Under the pieces are notes generated by a model. That model had not been told where the DNA came from. It made no database searches and saw only the letters and a list, made by a program, of their open reading frames with translations. This document shows positions 17,001 through 25,022 of a DNA stretch of 51,706 bases, in pieces (the stretch's first letter is position 1; each line of letters begins with the position of its first letter). The stretch is from an uncultured Christensenella sp. (GTDB lineage: Bacteria; Bacillota; Clostridia; Christensenellales; DTU072): contig CASDZI010000010.1 in the NCBI GenBank assembly GCA_949285605.1, positions 1 through 51,706 on the forward strand, written 5' to 3'. Both the position numbers and the translations under genes were made by a program.

Positions 17001-17612
17001 AGTCTGGAAGCCACCGAGAAGGAGGAAGAAGACGGCGGCAACGCCGAAAGGAAGGAGGTTTATCAGGTCCGAAACGGCGAAAGAGTGAGTTTCGGCGGCA
17101 TACTCAGCGGCGTCACGGTAAAGACTTCGCAAAAGACCGGTCAGCGGTGGGGCTACGCCACGTTGGAAGACCTGTACGGCAGTACGGAAATAGTGTTTTA
17201 CGGCAACACCTATAAGAACTATTCCAAGTTGCTTACCGACGACGCCATAGTAAAACTCAGCGGAAAAATAGTCCTCGCCGAAGATCTGCCGCCCAAGATA
17301 GAAGTGCTGGCGGTCACCCCGTGGGAAGTGTCCGACGCCGTACCCGTGGAAGACGACAGAACGCTTTGCCTCAGGTTGGGGGAGGATAAATATCTTTTCG
17401 ACAGGGTAATGAACTACTTGAAAGACCACATAGGACCGGGATGTAAGGTCATCGTTCAGCTGGAAAGCACTGCGCCCGACGGTACGAGAAAGGCCAAAGG
17501 TTACCGAATGAACTTTACCGTGGAAGGGGTGGATATGCTGAAATCCGACCTTATCGGGATGCTCGGCTACGGCAACGTGAAAATAATTTCTCCCGAAGGG
17601 AAAGACGCTTGA
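14082..17612 (+). CDS. dnaE: DNA polymerase III alpha subunit, DnaE type
   Basis: 1176 aa. The N-terminal PHP domain begins at residue 3 (IHLHNHTEYSLLDG, then AITDHGN). The polymerase core contains GPGRGSGVGS (~354) and the catalytic PDIDVDF with its two Asp near residue 400; the third is expected further on near DRGKHAAGV. Helix-hairpin-helix and tail regions follow, and the OB fold is at ~1000-1090 (SFGGILSGVT, then GSTEIVFYG). There is no exonuclease insert, so it is DnaE and not PolC; whether it is the main replicase or the lagging-strand polymerase cannot be told here. It is the last gene of the murB-whiA-dnaE group; its terminator lies downstream within the opposite-strand gene. Confidence 0.97.
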   Translation: MKEFIHLHNHTEYSLLDGCCRINALVDKAAESGARAVAITDHGNMYGVMKFYHACLDKKIKPIIGCEFYVAEDLKLKDKDHSTRYHLILLAKSLQGFRNLIKLSSIGYVDGFYDRPRIDYEVLKKYSGGLICLSGCVAGALSQFLLDATRSDPYGDALEYARKTMEMFEPGDYYIEIQNHGLADELKVLPLLRKIAKELGVKTVATNDLHYLNKSDAKAHDVLLCIQTMRDYDDPTRFRFPNDEFYYKSYDEMLELFGEEESLLATIEIADKCNYTIPLKQYKIPKYQLPEGYDSDKDYLEHLAFDGLKERYGTITPEIEERARYELKVIDELGYNSYFLIVWDYINYAKSKGIPVGPGRGSGVGSVIAYAIKITDVEPLQYDLIFERFLNPSRRTMPDIDVDFCSDRREEVIEYVRNKYGEENVVQIITFGKMKKKNAIKNVARVFKIPFAESNALVKYITDNDKKVHIKNLLDPNDKNSVPELIELYKNEKYKNIFDIAMEIEDMPRDRGKHAAGVIIGSTAVSDTVPLSRNGDDITTQFDMNECEELGLLKMDFLALKTLTDIKMATDFVDHYKEKKIDFHQLGYEDQEVYKMIGNGETETVFQLESGGMKSFMKQLKPTLLEEIIAGVALYRPGPLDYIPQYVYNKQHQDKIDYRHPKLKDILKTTYGIIVYQEQAMRITQVLAGYTMAEADNFRKFISKKKMEEVPAQRKKFVDGCVSNAVDREFAEKLWDDLESFGNYAFNKSHAAAYAVLSYQTAYLKHYYPVEYLCAVINNRLGNFDDTGKYLKLIKDMGLTLYQPDINASGGIFLPEKDGIRYGLVCLKNVGKAAIDAVVAERKKNGPFKDLSDFIRRVPSEAINKRMVESLIKGGAFDCFGYNRLTLMANYEQIMDIEANTKKMLSDGQMVFDFMLQSNYKYKVLPENEKVKLAFEKDVAGRYITGHPLNRYAKEFEKFSFNTSMLLPSVEEESLEATEKEEEDGGNAERKEVYQVRNGERVSFGGILSGVTVKTSQKTGQRWGYATLEDLYGSTEIVFYGNTYKNYSKLLTDDAIVKLSGKIVLAEDLPPKIEVLAVTPWEVSDAVPVEDDRTLCLRLGEDKYLFDRVMNYLKDHIGPGCKVIVQLESTAPDGTRKAKGYRMNFTVEGVDMLKSDLIGMLGYGNVKIISPEGKDA

Positions 17613-18585
17613 GCCTTGTGGAGAACAAAGAAACGGAAGGCGGACTTACGCCTTCTTTTTTTGCGATTTTCTTGCGGAAATAAAAGAAAAGATAGAGCAG
17701 GGTCACCACGGCGCCCGCCGTTCCGAGAACGGGGTAGAGGGTGTTGACGATGAGGGCAAATCCCGCTTGAGAAGCAAGGGTAGCCAGAGCGGTTATAACG
17801 ACCGGTTTTATTTTTCCTTTTCCTGCCGAAACGGCAAGACTTCCGGTAAGGGTGGTAAAGATGGCAAGATATACCACTATATCGCCGAACTTTTCCATAC
17901 CCGCCCGCTTTGCCGCCACGAGAACGGGCATCGAAGAAGACAAGTCGTAACGGATGATACAGTAAACGGCAACGAGGAGAGCGGTCAGCACGACGCCGCT
18001 TATCACCGAAGTCGCCACGCACTCTTTTTCGGTAAAGTCTCCGCTCATAGTGGACACGAAATATCCTCCGCCGACGACGTTCATGGCGGCATAGGTAAAA
18101 CTCGGTAATATTACGAATTTTTCCTCGGGAGGAAGGGCGGGACTTTGGAAAAAAAGTACGGCAACGGTGAGAATTATCAACGGAACGAGCAGGAAATTGA
18201 CGAATTTTATTTTTTCCACTCCCGCGAGGACCACGATAAGGGAAAGTACCGCACTTATAATTCCGCCGCCGTGGAACCCGAAAAGGGAAAAAATAACTTC
18301 CTCGCTTCCCGCTATCATGGCGCAGAAAGTGACGGCGTTACTTATTTTTACGACGAATTCGGCCACGAAAGCGCCTTTTCCCCAAAGAGCAGATGGGTTT
18401 CCCGAGGTAAGACGTCCCGCTTTGAGGAAAAAATAACAGCTTGCGCCCAGGCACATTCCGCTGAGCAGGGGCACGAAAACCGAAGTATGCCCGAAGTATA
18501 GGGCTATTTCTCTTCCCGAAGCGAACCCGGCTCCTATCAAGGAGCCGATAAAGGTGGCTGCGGTAGCGAAAATTCTGTAACGCAT
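17551..18585 (-). CDS. YkvI-family multi-pass membrane protein
   Basis: 344 aa with about ten hydrophobic segments. The start MRYRIFATAATFIGSLIGAGFASGREI is the YkvI hallmark (GxGFASGxE), reminiscent of APC/NSS-type transporters; substrate unknown. No ribosome site is seen upstream; instead a TAGAAT box lies 6 nt before the ATG and the start codon sits in a small hairpin (GCATAG/CTATGC, 18582-18600). The last 21 codons run antisense into the 3' end of dnaE (62-nt overlap), and the dnaE terminator encodes residues KKEGVSPPS of this protein. It follows the ABC importer genes by 46 nt on the same strand and may be read from that operon. Confidence 0.85.
   Translation of the reverse strand: MRYRIFATAATFIGSLIGAGFASGREIALYFGHTSVFVPLLSGMCLGASCYFFLKAGRLTSGNPSALWGKGAFVAEFVVKISNAVTFCAMIAGSEEVIFSLFGFHGGGIISAVLSLIVVLAGVEKIKFVNFLLVPLIILTVAVLFFQSPALPPEEKFVILPSFTYAAMNVVGGGYFVSTMSGDFTEKECVATSVISGVVLTALLVAVYCIIRYDLSSSMPVLVAAKRAGMEKFGDIVVYLAIFTTLTGSLAVSAGKGKIKPVVITALATLASQAGFALIVNTLYPVLGTAGAVVTLLYLFFYFRKKIAKKEGVSPPSVSLFSTRLKRLSLREKLFSRCRSRASR
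17637..17663 (+). terminator. dnaE terminator, inside the convergent YkvI gene
   Basis: GAAGGCG (17637-17643), loop GACTTA, CGCCTTC (17650-17656), then seven T on the plus strand. It lies 24 nt past the dnaE stop. The minus strand has no T run after the stem, so it should act on dnaE only. Confidence 0.85.
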
Positions 18586-18631
18586 AGCATTATTCTATGC
18601 GATTTACCCTGTCGCTTATTACTTTAAGGGG

Positions 18632-19432
18632 TTATTTCGAGGCGCTGTAACGGATCCTTATGATTTTTTCCAACAGAGCGACGAGTCCGTACATTACTGC
18701 GGCAAGCACGCACAGCACCACCGTGCTCGCCATTACGAGGTCGAGTTGAAACACCTGGCTCCCGTATACTATCAGGTATCCTATGCCTTCCCTGGAAACG
18801 AGGTATTCGCCCATAATGGTGCCTACCCAGCTCAAGCCGACGTTGATTTTCAGTACCGAAATGAGAGTAGGCATATTCGCAGGAAAAATCAGTTTGCGGA
18901 AGATCTGCCCTTTTGTGGCGTGCATGGAGCGGAGGAGCATTATTTTTTCCTTGTCCACCGACTCGAATCCGGTGAGCATACTGATGACGGTTATCACGAT
19001 GCAAATAAGCACCGCCATTGCTATAATTGCGTTTTTACCGGCTCCCGCCCAGATGATGATTATGGGTCCGAGAGCGATTTTCGGCAGGGCGTTGAGGGTG
19101 ACGAGATACGGTTCCGCCACGTCTCTCATAAGTCTGTTCCACCACAGCATAATGGCAATTAAGGTACCCAAAACCGTGGAAATAAGGAACCCGGCTACCG
19201 TTTCGTATAATGTTGCGAATATATGAGGGAAAAGGTTGTGTTGATTGTAAAGCTGCCCGATTATTTTTACTATTCTCGACGGAGAGCTGATTATAAACGG
19301 GTCTATTATTTTGAAGTAAGCGACAAGTTCCCATATCAGAAAGAACAAGGCGAGGATACCTATCCTCAAAGTCAGAGTCACTCCTTTACGGAGACGAATT
19401 TTTTTCAGAAATTTTTTGTGTTCGGCGGTCAT
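18632..19432 (-). CDS. ABC importer permease (SsuC/TauC/ThiX-like)
   Basis: 266 aa with six predicted membrane helices and the binding-protein-dependent transport inner-membrane signature. The EAA coupling loop is recognisable around LLRSMHATKGQIFRKLIFPANMP (the A..G......P pattern). The family includes permeases for sulfonates, nitrate and thiamine precursors; the cargo cannot be assigned. The start overlaps the ATPase stop by 4 nt. It is the third gene of a three-gene operon transcribed SBP, ATPase, permease. Confidence 0.92.
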   Translation of the reverse strand: MTAEHKKFLKKIRLRKGVTLTLRIGILALFFLIWELVAYFKIIDPFIISSPSRIVKIIGQLYNQHNLFPHIFATLYETVAGFLISTVLGTLIAIMLWWNRLMRDVAEPYLVTLNALPKIALGPIIIIWAGAGKNAIIAMAVLICIVITVISMLTGFESVDKEKIMLLRSMHATKGQIFRKLIFPANMPTLISVLKINVGLSWVGTIMGEYLVSREGIGYLIVYGSQVFQLDLVMASTVVLCVLAAVMYGLVALLEKIIRIRYSASK

Positions 19433-20187
19433 TTTTTATCCTCCAGCAACTTCCATACTTTTTCGAAGTATTGCGAAAAGTCCGCGCATTCTCTTCGTCT
19501 GAGAGGCGTCAGACTTTTATCGAGAGTAACTTCTATTTCGGCGACGACGGTGGCAGGGCGAGCCGACAGCACCACTATTTTGTCGCAAAGCGATATACAT
19601 TCGCTGATGTCGTGCGAGACCAAAAGAGCGGTCTTTTTTTCTTGTTTTATAATTTCGTAAACGTCGTCGGCTACGTTCAGTCGGGTCTGGAAGTCCAACG
19701 CCGAAAACGGTTCGTCCAACAGAAGTACGTCAGGGTCTGTGACGAGGGTGCGGATAAGCGCCGCTCTCTGCCGCATACCGCCGCTGAGTTCCGACGGGTG
19801 CTTGGAAGCGAATTCTCCCAGTCCGTATTTTTCCAACAGTTTCTTGGCGTACAGACGGAAGGACTTGTCTTTCCGCTTCTGAATTTCCGGACCGAGACAG
19901 ACGTTTTTTTCTATGGTACGCCATTCGAACAGCTGGTCCCTTTGCGGCATTAGGGCTATTTTGTCGTCGGTTTTGGAAAGTCTTTTTCCGTGTAAAAGGA
20001 TCTCGCCTTCGCCGGGTTGGGTTATGCCGGCGAGTAAGTTCAAAAGGGTGGTCTTGCCGCAACCCGACGGGCCTACCAACCCGACGAAAGTCCCTTCTTC
20101 CACCCCGAAACTCATTTTATCCACCGCTTTCGTTTCGTTGTCCTTGCTGTGGTAGGTGAAGGACACGTTTTTCAGTTCGAGTATCAT
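19429..20187 (-). CDS. ABC importer ATP-binding protein (SsuB/TauB-like)
   Basis: 252 aa from ATG 20187, preceded by TAAGGAG at 6-7 nt; a longer frame (start at 20223) would overlap the upstream gene and was rejected. Walker A GPSGCGKTT, Q-loop MPQRDQL, signature LSGGMRQR, Walker B DVLLLDEPFSALD and the switch His in VSHDISE are all present, so it should hydrolyse ATP. Length and the MPQRDQLFEWRT stretch fit the nitrate/sulfonate/taurine subfamily. It lies 22 nt after the substrate-binding gene. Confidence 0.95.
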   Translation of the reverse strand: MILELKNVSFTYHSKDNETKAVDKMSFGVEEGTFVGLVGPSGCGKTTLLNLLAGITQPGEGEILLHGKRLSKTDDKIALMPQRDQLFEWRTIEKNVCLGPEIQKRKDKSFRLYAKKLLEKYGLGEFASKHPSELSGGMRQRAALIRTLVTDPDVLLLDEPFSALDFQTRLNVADDVYEIIKQEKKTALLVSHDISECISLCDKIVVLSARPATVVAEIEVTLDKSLTPLRRRECADFSQYFEKVWKLLEDKK

Positions 20188-20209
20188 TGTTTTCTCCTTA
20201 GGGCGGAAA

Positions 20210-21211
20210 TTATTTTTCCGCAAGTATTTTTTCCACGATGGAGTTGTCGATAATTTCCGAATATGCCGGACGGGAGGTTATGGTGCCGCATTCGTACAGA
20301 ATGTCCAGCATATGCGAATAGCTTTCCTCCGTCATAACGGGGTTGGACATATATGCGTCGATCGCTTTGTAATTTTGCACGATTTTTACCAGAAGTTCCT
20401 TGCTCGTGGTGGGGAAGCTTTCCTGTAAAGCGTCGGCAACCGCTTCTTCGTCGGCAGTGGTCACGAAATCGATGGCTTTTATTATCGCCCTCATAAAGTC
20501 CGCCACTTTGTCGGGGTTGGCTTCGATATATTCCTTGGTAGCCATAAAGCAGGTGTAGGGGATATATCCCGCTTCCGCTCCCACGCTTGCCACGATATAA
20601 CCTTTTCCCGCTTCTTCGTATTGACTGGCGTTGGGTTCGAACATAGTGCAATAGTCTCCGGTGCCGCCTTCGAAAGCCGCCGTTATTAGGTCGAACTGAA
20701 CGTCGTAGTTAAGGATCACGTCGGTGCCGATTATAAGGTCGTTTGCCCGTAAAGCGTGTTCCAAGCTCATGGCAGGCATACCGCCTTTTCTGCCGCCGAT
20801 TATTTCCTTGCCGGCTACGTCCGTCCATTCGAAATCGGGTTCGGGAGTTCTTCCCACCAGAAAAGCGCCGTCGCAACGGGTGAGCTGTCCGAACACCACG
20901 GGATAATTTTTACTGCCCTGTAAATTGACGTAGACCGCCGCTTCCGGTCCCATAAGACCGATATCAGCCTGGTCGCTTATGACCGCAGTCATACTCTTGT
21001 CGGCTCCGCCGCCGTTGGTGAGCTCCACTTCCAATCCGTATTCGGCGAAATATCCTTCGTTGAGGGCGACGTACAGCGGCGCGTAAAATACCGAATGGGT
21101 GACCTCGTTGAGCCTTATGACGTTATCGTCCGAGTCGGTACAGGCGGCAAACATAAAGCAGGACGCCCCGACCAATGCCACGATAAGTAAGATCAATGTT
21201 AGTTTTTTCAT
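20210..21211 (-). CDS. ABC importer substrate-binding lipoprotein (NMT1/THI5-like)
   Basis: 333 aa. The signal peptide ends in lipobox FMFAAC (Cys near residue 24), so it is a lipoprotein anchored outside the membrane. The mature part has the type II periplasmic-binding fold of the NMT1/SsuA group: FYAPLYVALNEGYFAEYGLEVEL, ADIGLMGPEAAVYV, and a late segment NPDKVADFMRAIIKAIDF. Relatives bind sulfonates, taurine or pyrimidine precursors; the ligand here is open. The start follows GGAGGTAAT. No TPP or other riboswitch was recognised upstream. A TATTAT-like box near 21275 on the minus strand may be the -10, without a good -35. Confidence 0.92.
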   Translation of the reverse strand: MKKLTLILLIVALVGASCFMFAACTDSDDNVIRLNEVTHSVFYAPLYVALNEGYFAEYGLEVELTNGGGADKSMTAVISDQADIGLMGPEAAVYVNLQGSKNYPVVFGQLTRCDGAFLVGRTPEPDFEWTDVAGKEIIGGRKGGMPAMSLEHALRANDLIIGTDVILNYDVQFDLITAAFEGGTGDYCTMFEPNASQYEEAGKGYIVASVGAEAGYIPYTCFMATKEYIEANPDKVADFMRAIIKAIDFVTTADEEAVADALQESFPTTSKELLVKIVQNYKAIDAYMSNPVMTEESYSHMLDILYECGTITSRPAYSEIIDNSIVEKILAEK

Positions 21212-21383
21212 ATTACCTCCGATTTTTCCGTCAGGGGAAACTACGAGCCTTACCGAGTTTCCGAAACGGTTTATAATACATTCTATGAAAGAGCGGACGG
21301 AGGGGGGAACACGGAGGGGGATTTTCAGAAAATTTTAATCTTTTTATTATTAAATAATAATCGGAGTAAAATTTTTCATAACA

Positions 21384-21412
21384 TTGTATTCGCACTTAAA
21401 GTGTGCTATAAT
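21384..21412 (+). promoter_or_regulatory. Promoter with a palindrome in its spacer
   Basis: TTGTAT (21384-21389), 17 bp, TATAAT (21407-21412). The spacer contains the interrupted palindrome CACTT-A-AAGTG (21392-21402), a position where a bound repressor would block polymerase. The predicted start is near 21419. Confidence 0.65.
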
Positions 21413-21439
21413 AGCTGTGAATTTCGGGAAACACTATAT

Positions 21440-23485
21440 ATGGATAATAAAAAGATAATAAAAGGAAATTTTTATCTCATCGTTTTACTCCTGTCCGCCG
21501 TGATTTTTGCGGCGGCGGTTCTTTCCGTATTCTTTTCCGTCGAAAGTCGGGCTTATGCGGCGGAACTGCCGTCGGTGAACTCGGTGACCGCCGAAACCGT
21601 GACGGAAACCGATTTTCAGAATTTTATCGCCACGGGCAAACTTAACTACACCCGAAAAGTCTACGAGGATAAATATTCCCGTAACGTCAGGATAGAGTTT
21701 ACCGCACTCGGAGCGTCGTATTACAGGATAGACACTTCATACGGAAATAACGACCCCGTACTCGGCACCATGACGCCCGTTCCTTCGGGAGAAACTTCGA
21801 TATTTTACGACGTTAAACTCAGCGGAGAAATAAAGGTCGTTTTCACTTCTTTCGACGAAAATCAAATCGCAATCGGTTCGGTTTCGAAAACGGTGAAAAG
21901 CGACAACGACAGACCTTCGTTCGCTTCGGTGAGCGAAATGACCGACTGGCTCCCGGCAGGAGGCACGTTTGACGTAAAAGTGTTCCTCGAGACCTTTGCC
22001 GACGATCTCAGCGGACGGGGCAGGATATTTTATTCGCTTAACGACGGCGCCTTGACCGAAATAGATGCAGCAAACGACGTTTACACTTTGAGCATCGGTT
22101 CCGACACGGTGTTAAAACTCTATCAGTTCGACAACGCCGGGAATATGCTGGAAAGCCGTTACGATTTCGTTAAATTCGATACCGTGGCTCCGCCGAAACC
22201 CGAAATTATACTCACGCCCAACGTGGATCCGTCGCTTTCCAACGGATATGCGGGATATTTTACGGTGGAATTGAAGTTCTATGACGACGACGAAAGCGGT
22301 TTGTCGGAGAATTGTTATTACGTTCTGAACGGACAGAGGACGATTTATACCGGACCTTTCCGTCTCGACGAAGCCAGAACTTACGAACTGAATGCGTATG
22401 CCGTGGATAACGCAGGGAACGTTTCGGCAGCCTCTCAGGTTACCGTGCCGAGTACCTCTTTCGACCGAGTTCAGCCTTCGGTCAACAACCTGACCGTCGA
22501 GTACGACGTCCGTTCCGAACTGCCCTGTACGATTACCTTTGCCGCAAGCGACCAGATGAGCGGGATAAAATACGCTTATATCGAAGGGACTTCGGTATAT
22601 TTCACGTTTACCGCGGGAGGCGTTTACCGAGCTTCCGTCGATTGCTACGGAAAAAGCGGACTGGTTGTTTTAGTGGAGGACAGAGCCGGCAACGTATCCG
22701 TCAACCACGTCGCCGTAAATTATTTCGGGATAGACAGTATTGCGGCGGTAATAAAAAACTGTGCCGAGATGTATAAAGAAACGGATTTTTCCCTTTATAC
22801 CGAAGACGCAGTGCTGAGGATAAACGACTGTTACGTCGAACTAAACGCTTTGCTCAGCTCCGACCTTTCGCAGACGGGAGATTTCAAGGCGGTTTCCGAT
22901 AAGATAGCAGAACTGATAAGCGGTAAAAACAAATTCGTTTATTCCATACAAACGCCCACCGAGCACCTCAGCGGAGCGTTGACTTTCGAGGTCAATACCG
23001 AGGATTTTGCCGGTTACAAGATAGGCGACGAGATAAAACTCGTTTTCAACGCCGAGCAGACTACCGGAGACTTTGTGGCTTTAAGCGGATTTTCCGAAGG
23101 GTTTTACGACGTGTTCAGTCTCAAGGTCTATTATAACGGAACGGAGATGTCCGCCCTTGCCGACGGGATGAAAATTACTCTCAATATGCCCGTGGGGTAT
23201 TACGAAAGAAACTACAAATTGATAAACGTAGCGGATATGAGCGTTGTGGAAACTTCCGCTTACAACAATAAAATCGAATTCAAACTGAATAAAAGCGGAG
23301 TTTACGCTCTCGTGGTAAGCGGCAGTCCCGAAAAGGCGGGAACGCAGACGGGTGATAAAACGATAAGCGTTTTCGGCAGGGAACTGAGTTACGGAGTTTT
23401 CTTCGGAACGGTATTCGGCGTTACAGGGGCTGCGGTAATTGCCATAGTCGTTATAGTCATCGTCGCAAAGAAGAGAAGGGGATAA
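21440..23485 (+). CDS. Membrane-anchored extracellular protein with Ig-like repeats
   Basis: 681 aa from ATG 21440; a longer GTG start at 21401 lies inside the promoter and is rejected. The N-terminal hydrophobic segment (residues ~10-33, ending near SRAYAAE) looks like a signal peptide. The ectodomain holds several Ig-like or OmpL47-type modules, each closing with D-x-A-G-N (FDNAGNML, VDNAGNVS, EDRAGNVS). Then comes a region without recognised domains (~450-640), and the end is a transmembrane helix (~650-675) and basic stop KKRRG, giving type I topology with the bulk outside. Function unknown; adhesion or wall binding is plausible. YifB begins 4 nt downstream and may be co-transcribed. Confidence 0.82.
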   Translation: MDNKKIIKGNFYLIVLLLSAVIFAAAVLSVFFSVESRAYAAELPSVNSVTAETVTETDFQNFIATGKLNYTRKVYEDKYSRNVRIEFTALGASYYRIDTSYGNNDPVLGTMTPVPSGETSIFYDVKLSGEIKVVFTSFDENQIAIGSVSKTVKSDNDRPSFASVSEMTDWLPAGGTFDVKVFLETFADDLSGRGRIFYSLNDGALTEIDAANDVYTLSIGSDTVLKLYQFDNAGNMLESRYDFVKFDTVAPPKPEIILTPNVDPSLSNGYAGYFTVELKFYDDDESGLSENCYYVLNGQRTIYTGPFRLDEARTYELNAYAVDNAGNVSAASQVTVPSTSFDRVQPSVNNLTVEYDVRSELPCTITFAASDQMSGIKYAYIEGTSVYFTFTAGGVYRASVDCYGKSGLVVLVEDRAGNVSVNHVAVNYFGIDSIAAVIKNCAEMYKETDFSLYTEDAVLRINDCYVELNALLSSDLSQTGDFKAVSDKIAELISGKNKFVYSIQTPTEHLSGALTFEVNTEDFAGYKIGDEIKLVFNAEQTTGDFVALSGFSEGFYDVFSLKVYYNGTEMSALADGMKITLNMPVGYYERNYKLINVADMSVVETSAYNNKIEFKLNKSGVYALVVSGSPEKAGTQTGDKTISVFGRELSYGVFFGTVFGVTGAAVIAIVVIVIVAKKRRG

Positions 23486-23489
23486 AAAT

Positions 23490-25022
23490 ATGTTAGCTAC
23501 GGTCACGGGTTATGCGTTGGACGGGATAAAAGGTTTTCCCGTGGAAGTGGAAGTCTTTACGCAAAAGGGACTTCCTTCATTCGAAACGGTGGGACTTCCC
23601 GCTTCCGCCGTAAAAGAAGCCAAGGAGAGGGTGCGTTCCGCCATAAAAAACAGCGGTTTCGATTTCGGCTCTTTCCGCACCGTGGTCAACCTCGCTCCCG
23701 CAGACGTAAGGAAAGAGGGGTCGGCTTTAGATCTCGCCATAGCGATAGGGTATCTGTGTTCCACCGAAAGCGTTTCGGCAAAGAACGTAGCCGATTACGT
23801 TTTTCTGGGAGAACTCAGCCTGGACGGAAGTCTGAGAAGGATAAACGGCGTTATGCCGATGCTCATTTCGGCGTTACAGGAAGGCTTCACCAAATTCGTG
23901 GTGCCCGAAAGCAACGCAAAGGAAGCCTCTTTCGTTACGGGTGCGGAAATTTATGCGGTAAAAAGTCTTTCGGACGCAGTCAATCTTTTGATAGGGTTCG
24001 ACGTGGGAAAGGTGCCATGCAGCGGTTACGACGTGGACGAAGAGCTTATCCCCGAGGTGGATATTTCCGACATAAAAGGTCAGGTGATGGCAAAAAGAGC
24101 GTTGGAGATAGCGGTAAGCGGCGCGCATAATCTTCTTATGAGCGGTTCGCCGGGGACGGGAAAAACCATGCTCGCCCGTTGTGTTACGGGGTTGATGCCC
24201 AAGATGACGTTTGCCGAAGCGGTGGAAGTTACCAAGATCCATTCGGTGAGCGGACTCATAAAGGAAGAGGAAGGGATAGTCATGCGCCGTCCTTTCCGTA
24301 CTCCGCATCATACCGCAAGCCTGTTCAGCATAACCGGCGGCGGCAACAAAGCTACTCCGGGAGAAGTCAGCCTCGCTCACAACGGAGTTTTGTTCCTCGA
24401 CGAAATGCCCGAGTACCCGAGAAAGACGCTGGAAGCGTTACGCCAACCTCTCGAGGACGGAGTAATCACCGTGTCCAGGGTGGGAAGAACGGCGGAATAT
24501 CCTGCCGATTTTATGCTGATAGCCAGTATGAATCCCTGCCCGTGCGGATATTTCGGCAGTTCGGCAAAGCAATGCACCTGTACGCCGAGGGAAATACTCA
24601 ATTACGTTTCGAAGATAAGCGGACCGCTTCTGGACAGGATAGATATTTATATCGAGGTCAATAATATCGAATACGACGAATTCCGTTCCTCCGCTCCGAG
24701 CGAAACCAGCGCAAAGGTCAGAGAAAGGGTGGAAAAAGCGAGAGAAATTCAACGTAAACGGTTTGCCGAAGACGGCATCTACGTCAATTCCCGTATGAAC
24801 AACCGTCTGATAAAGAAATATTGTGCCATAGATGCCGAAAGCGAGGAAATGCTCGGGAAAATTTTCAAAGCCCGTAACCTCAGTCCGAGAGCGGCTACGA
24901 GGATACTCAAGACCGCAAGGACCATAGCTGACCTTGCCGGACGGGACGGGATAACTTTCGACGACGTGGCGGAAGCGATACAGTACAAGACCGCAGACAA
25001 AAAGGAGATGGCGTCGCTTTGA
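23490..25022 (+). CDS. YifB/ComM-family Mg-chelatase-like AAA+ ATPase
   Basis: 510 aa, standard for YifB. The N-terminal Lon-like S5 domain (LATVTGYALDGIKGFPVEVE) is followed by the AAA+ core: Walker A GSPGTGKTML (~218), the Mg-chelatase loop FRTPHHTAS, Walker B HNGVLFLDEMPE, and a Cys cluster in MNPCPCGYFG...CTC. The C-terminal lid ends RAATRILKTARTIADL. The Gram-negative homologue ComM is a branch-migration helicase in natural transformation; that role is possible here because dprA is the next gene. The AGAAGGGG site precedes the ATG. It overlaps dprA by 4 nt. Confidence 0.95.
   Translation: MLATVTGYALDGIKGFPVEVEVFTQKGLPSFETVGLPASAVKEAKERVRSAIKNSGFDFGSFRTVVNLAPADVRKEGSALDLAIAIGYLCSTESVSAKNVADYVFLGELSLDGSLRRINGVMPMLISALQEGFTKFVVPESNAKEASFVTGAEIYAVKSLSDAVNLLIGFDVGKVPCSGYDVDEELIPEVDISDIKGQVMAKRALEIAVSGAHNLLMSGSPGTGKTMLARCVTGLMPKMTFAEAVEVTKIHSVSGLIKEEEGIVMRRPFRTPHHTASLFSITGGGNKATPGEVSLAHNGVLFLDEMPEYPRKTLEALRQPLEDGVITVSRVGRTAEYPADFMLIASMNPCPCGYFGSSAKQCTCTPREILNYVSKISGPLLDRIDIYIEVNNIEYDEFRSSAPSETSAKVRERVEKAREIQRKRFAEDGIYVNSRMNNRLIKKYCAIDAESEEMLGKIFKARNLSPRAATRILKTARTIADLAGRDGITFDDVAEAIQYKTADKKEMASL

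Noticed and set aside
21212..21383. TPP or other riboswitch before the ABC importer
   Set aside because: No conserved riboswitch core was found in the leader; only a ribosome site and a weak -10-like box.
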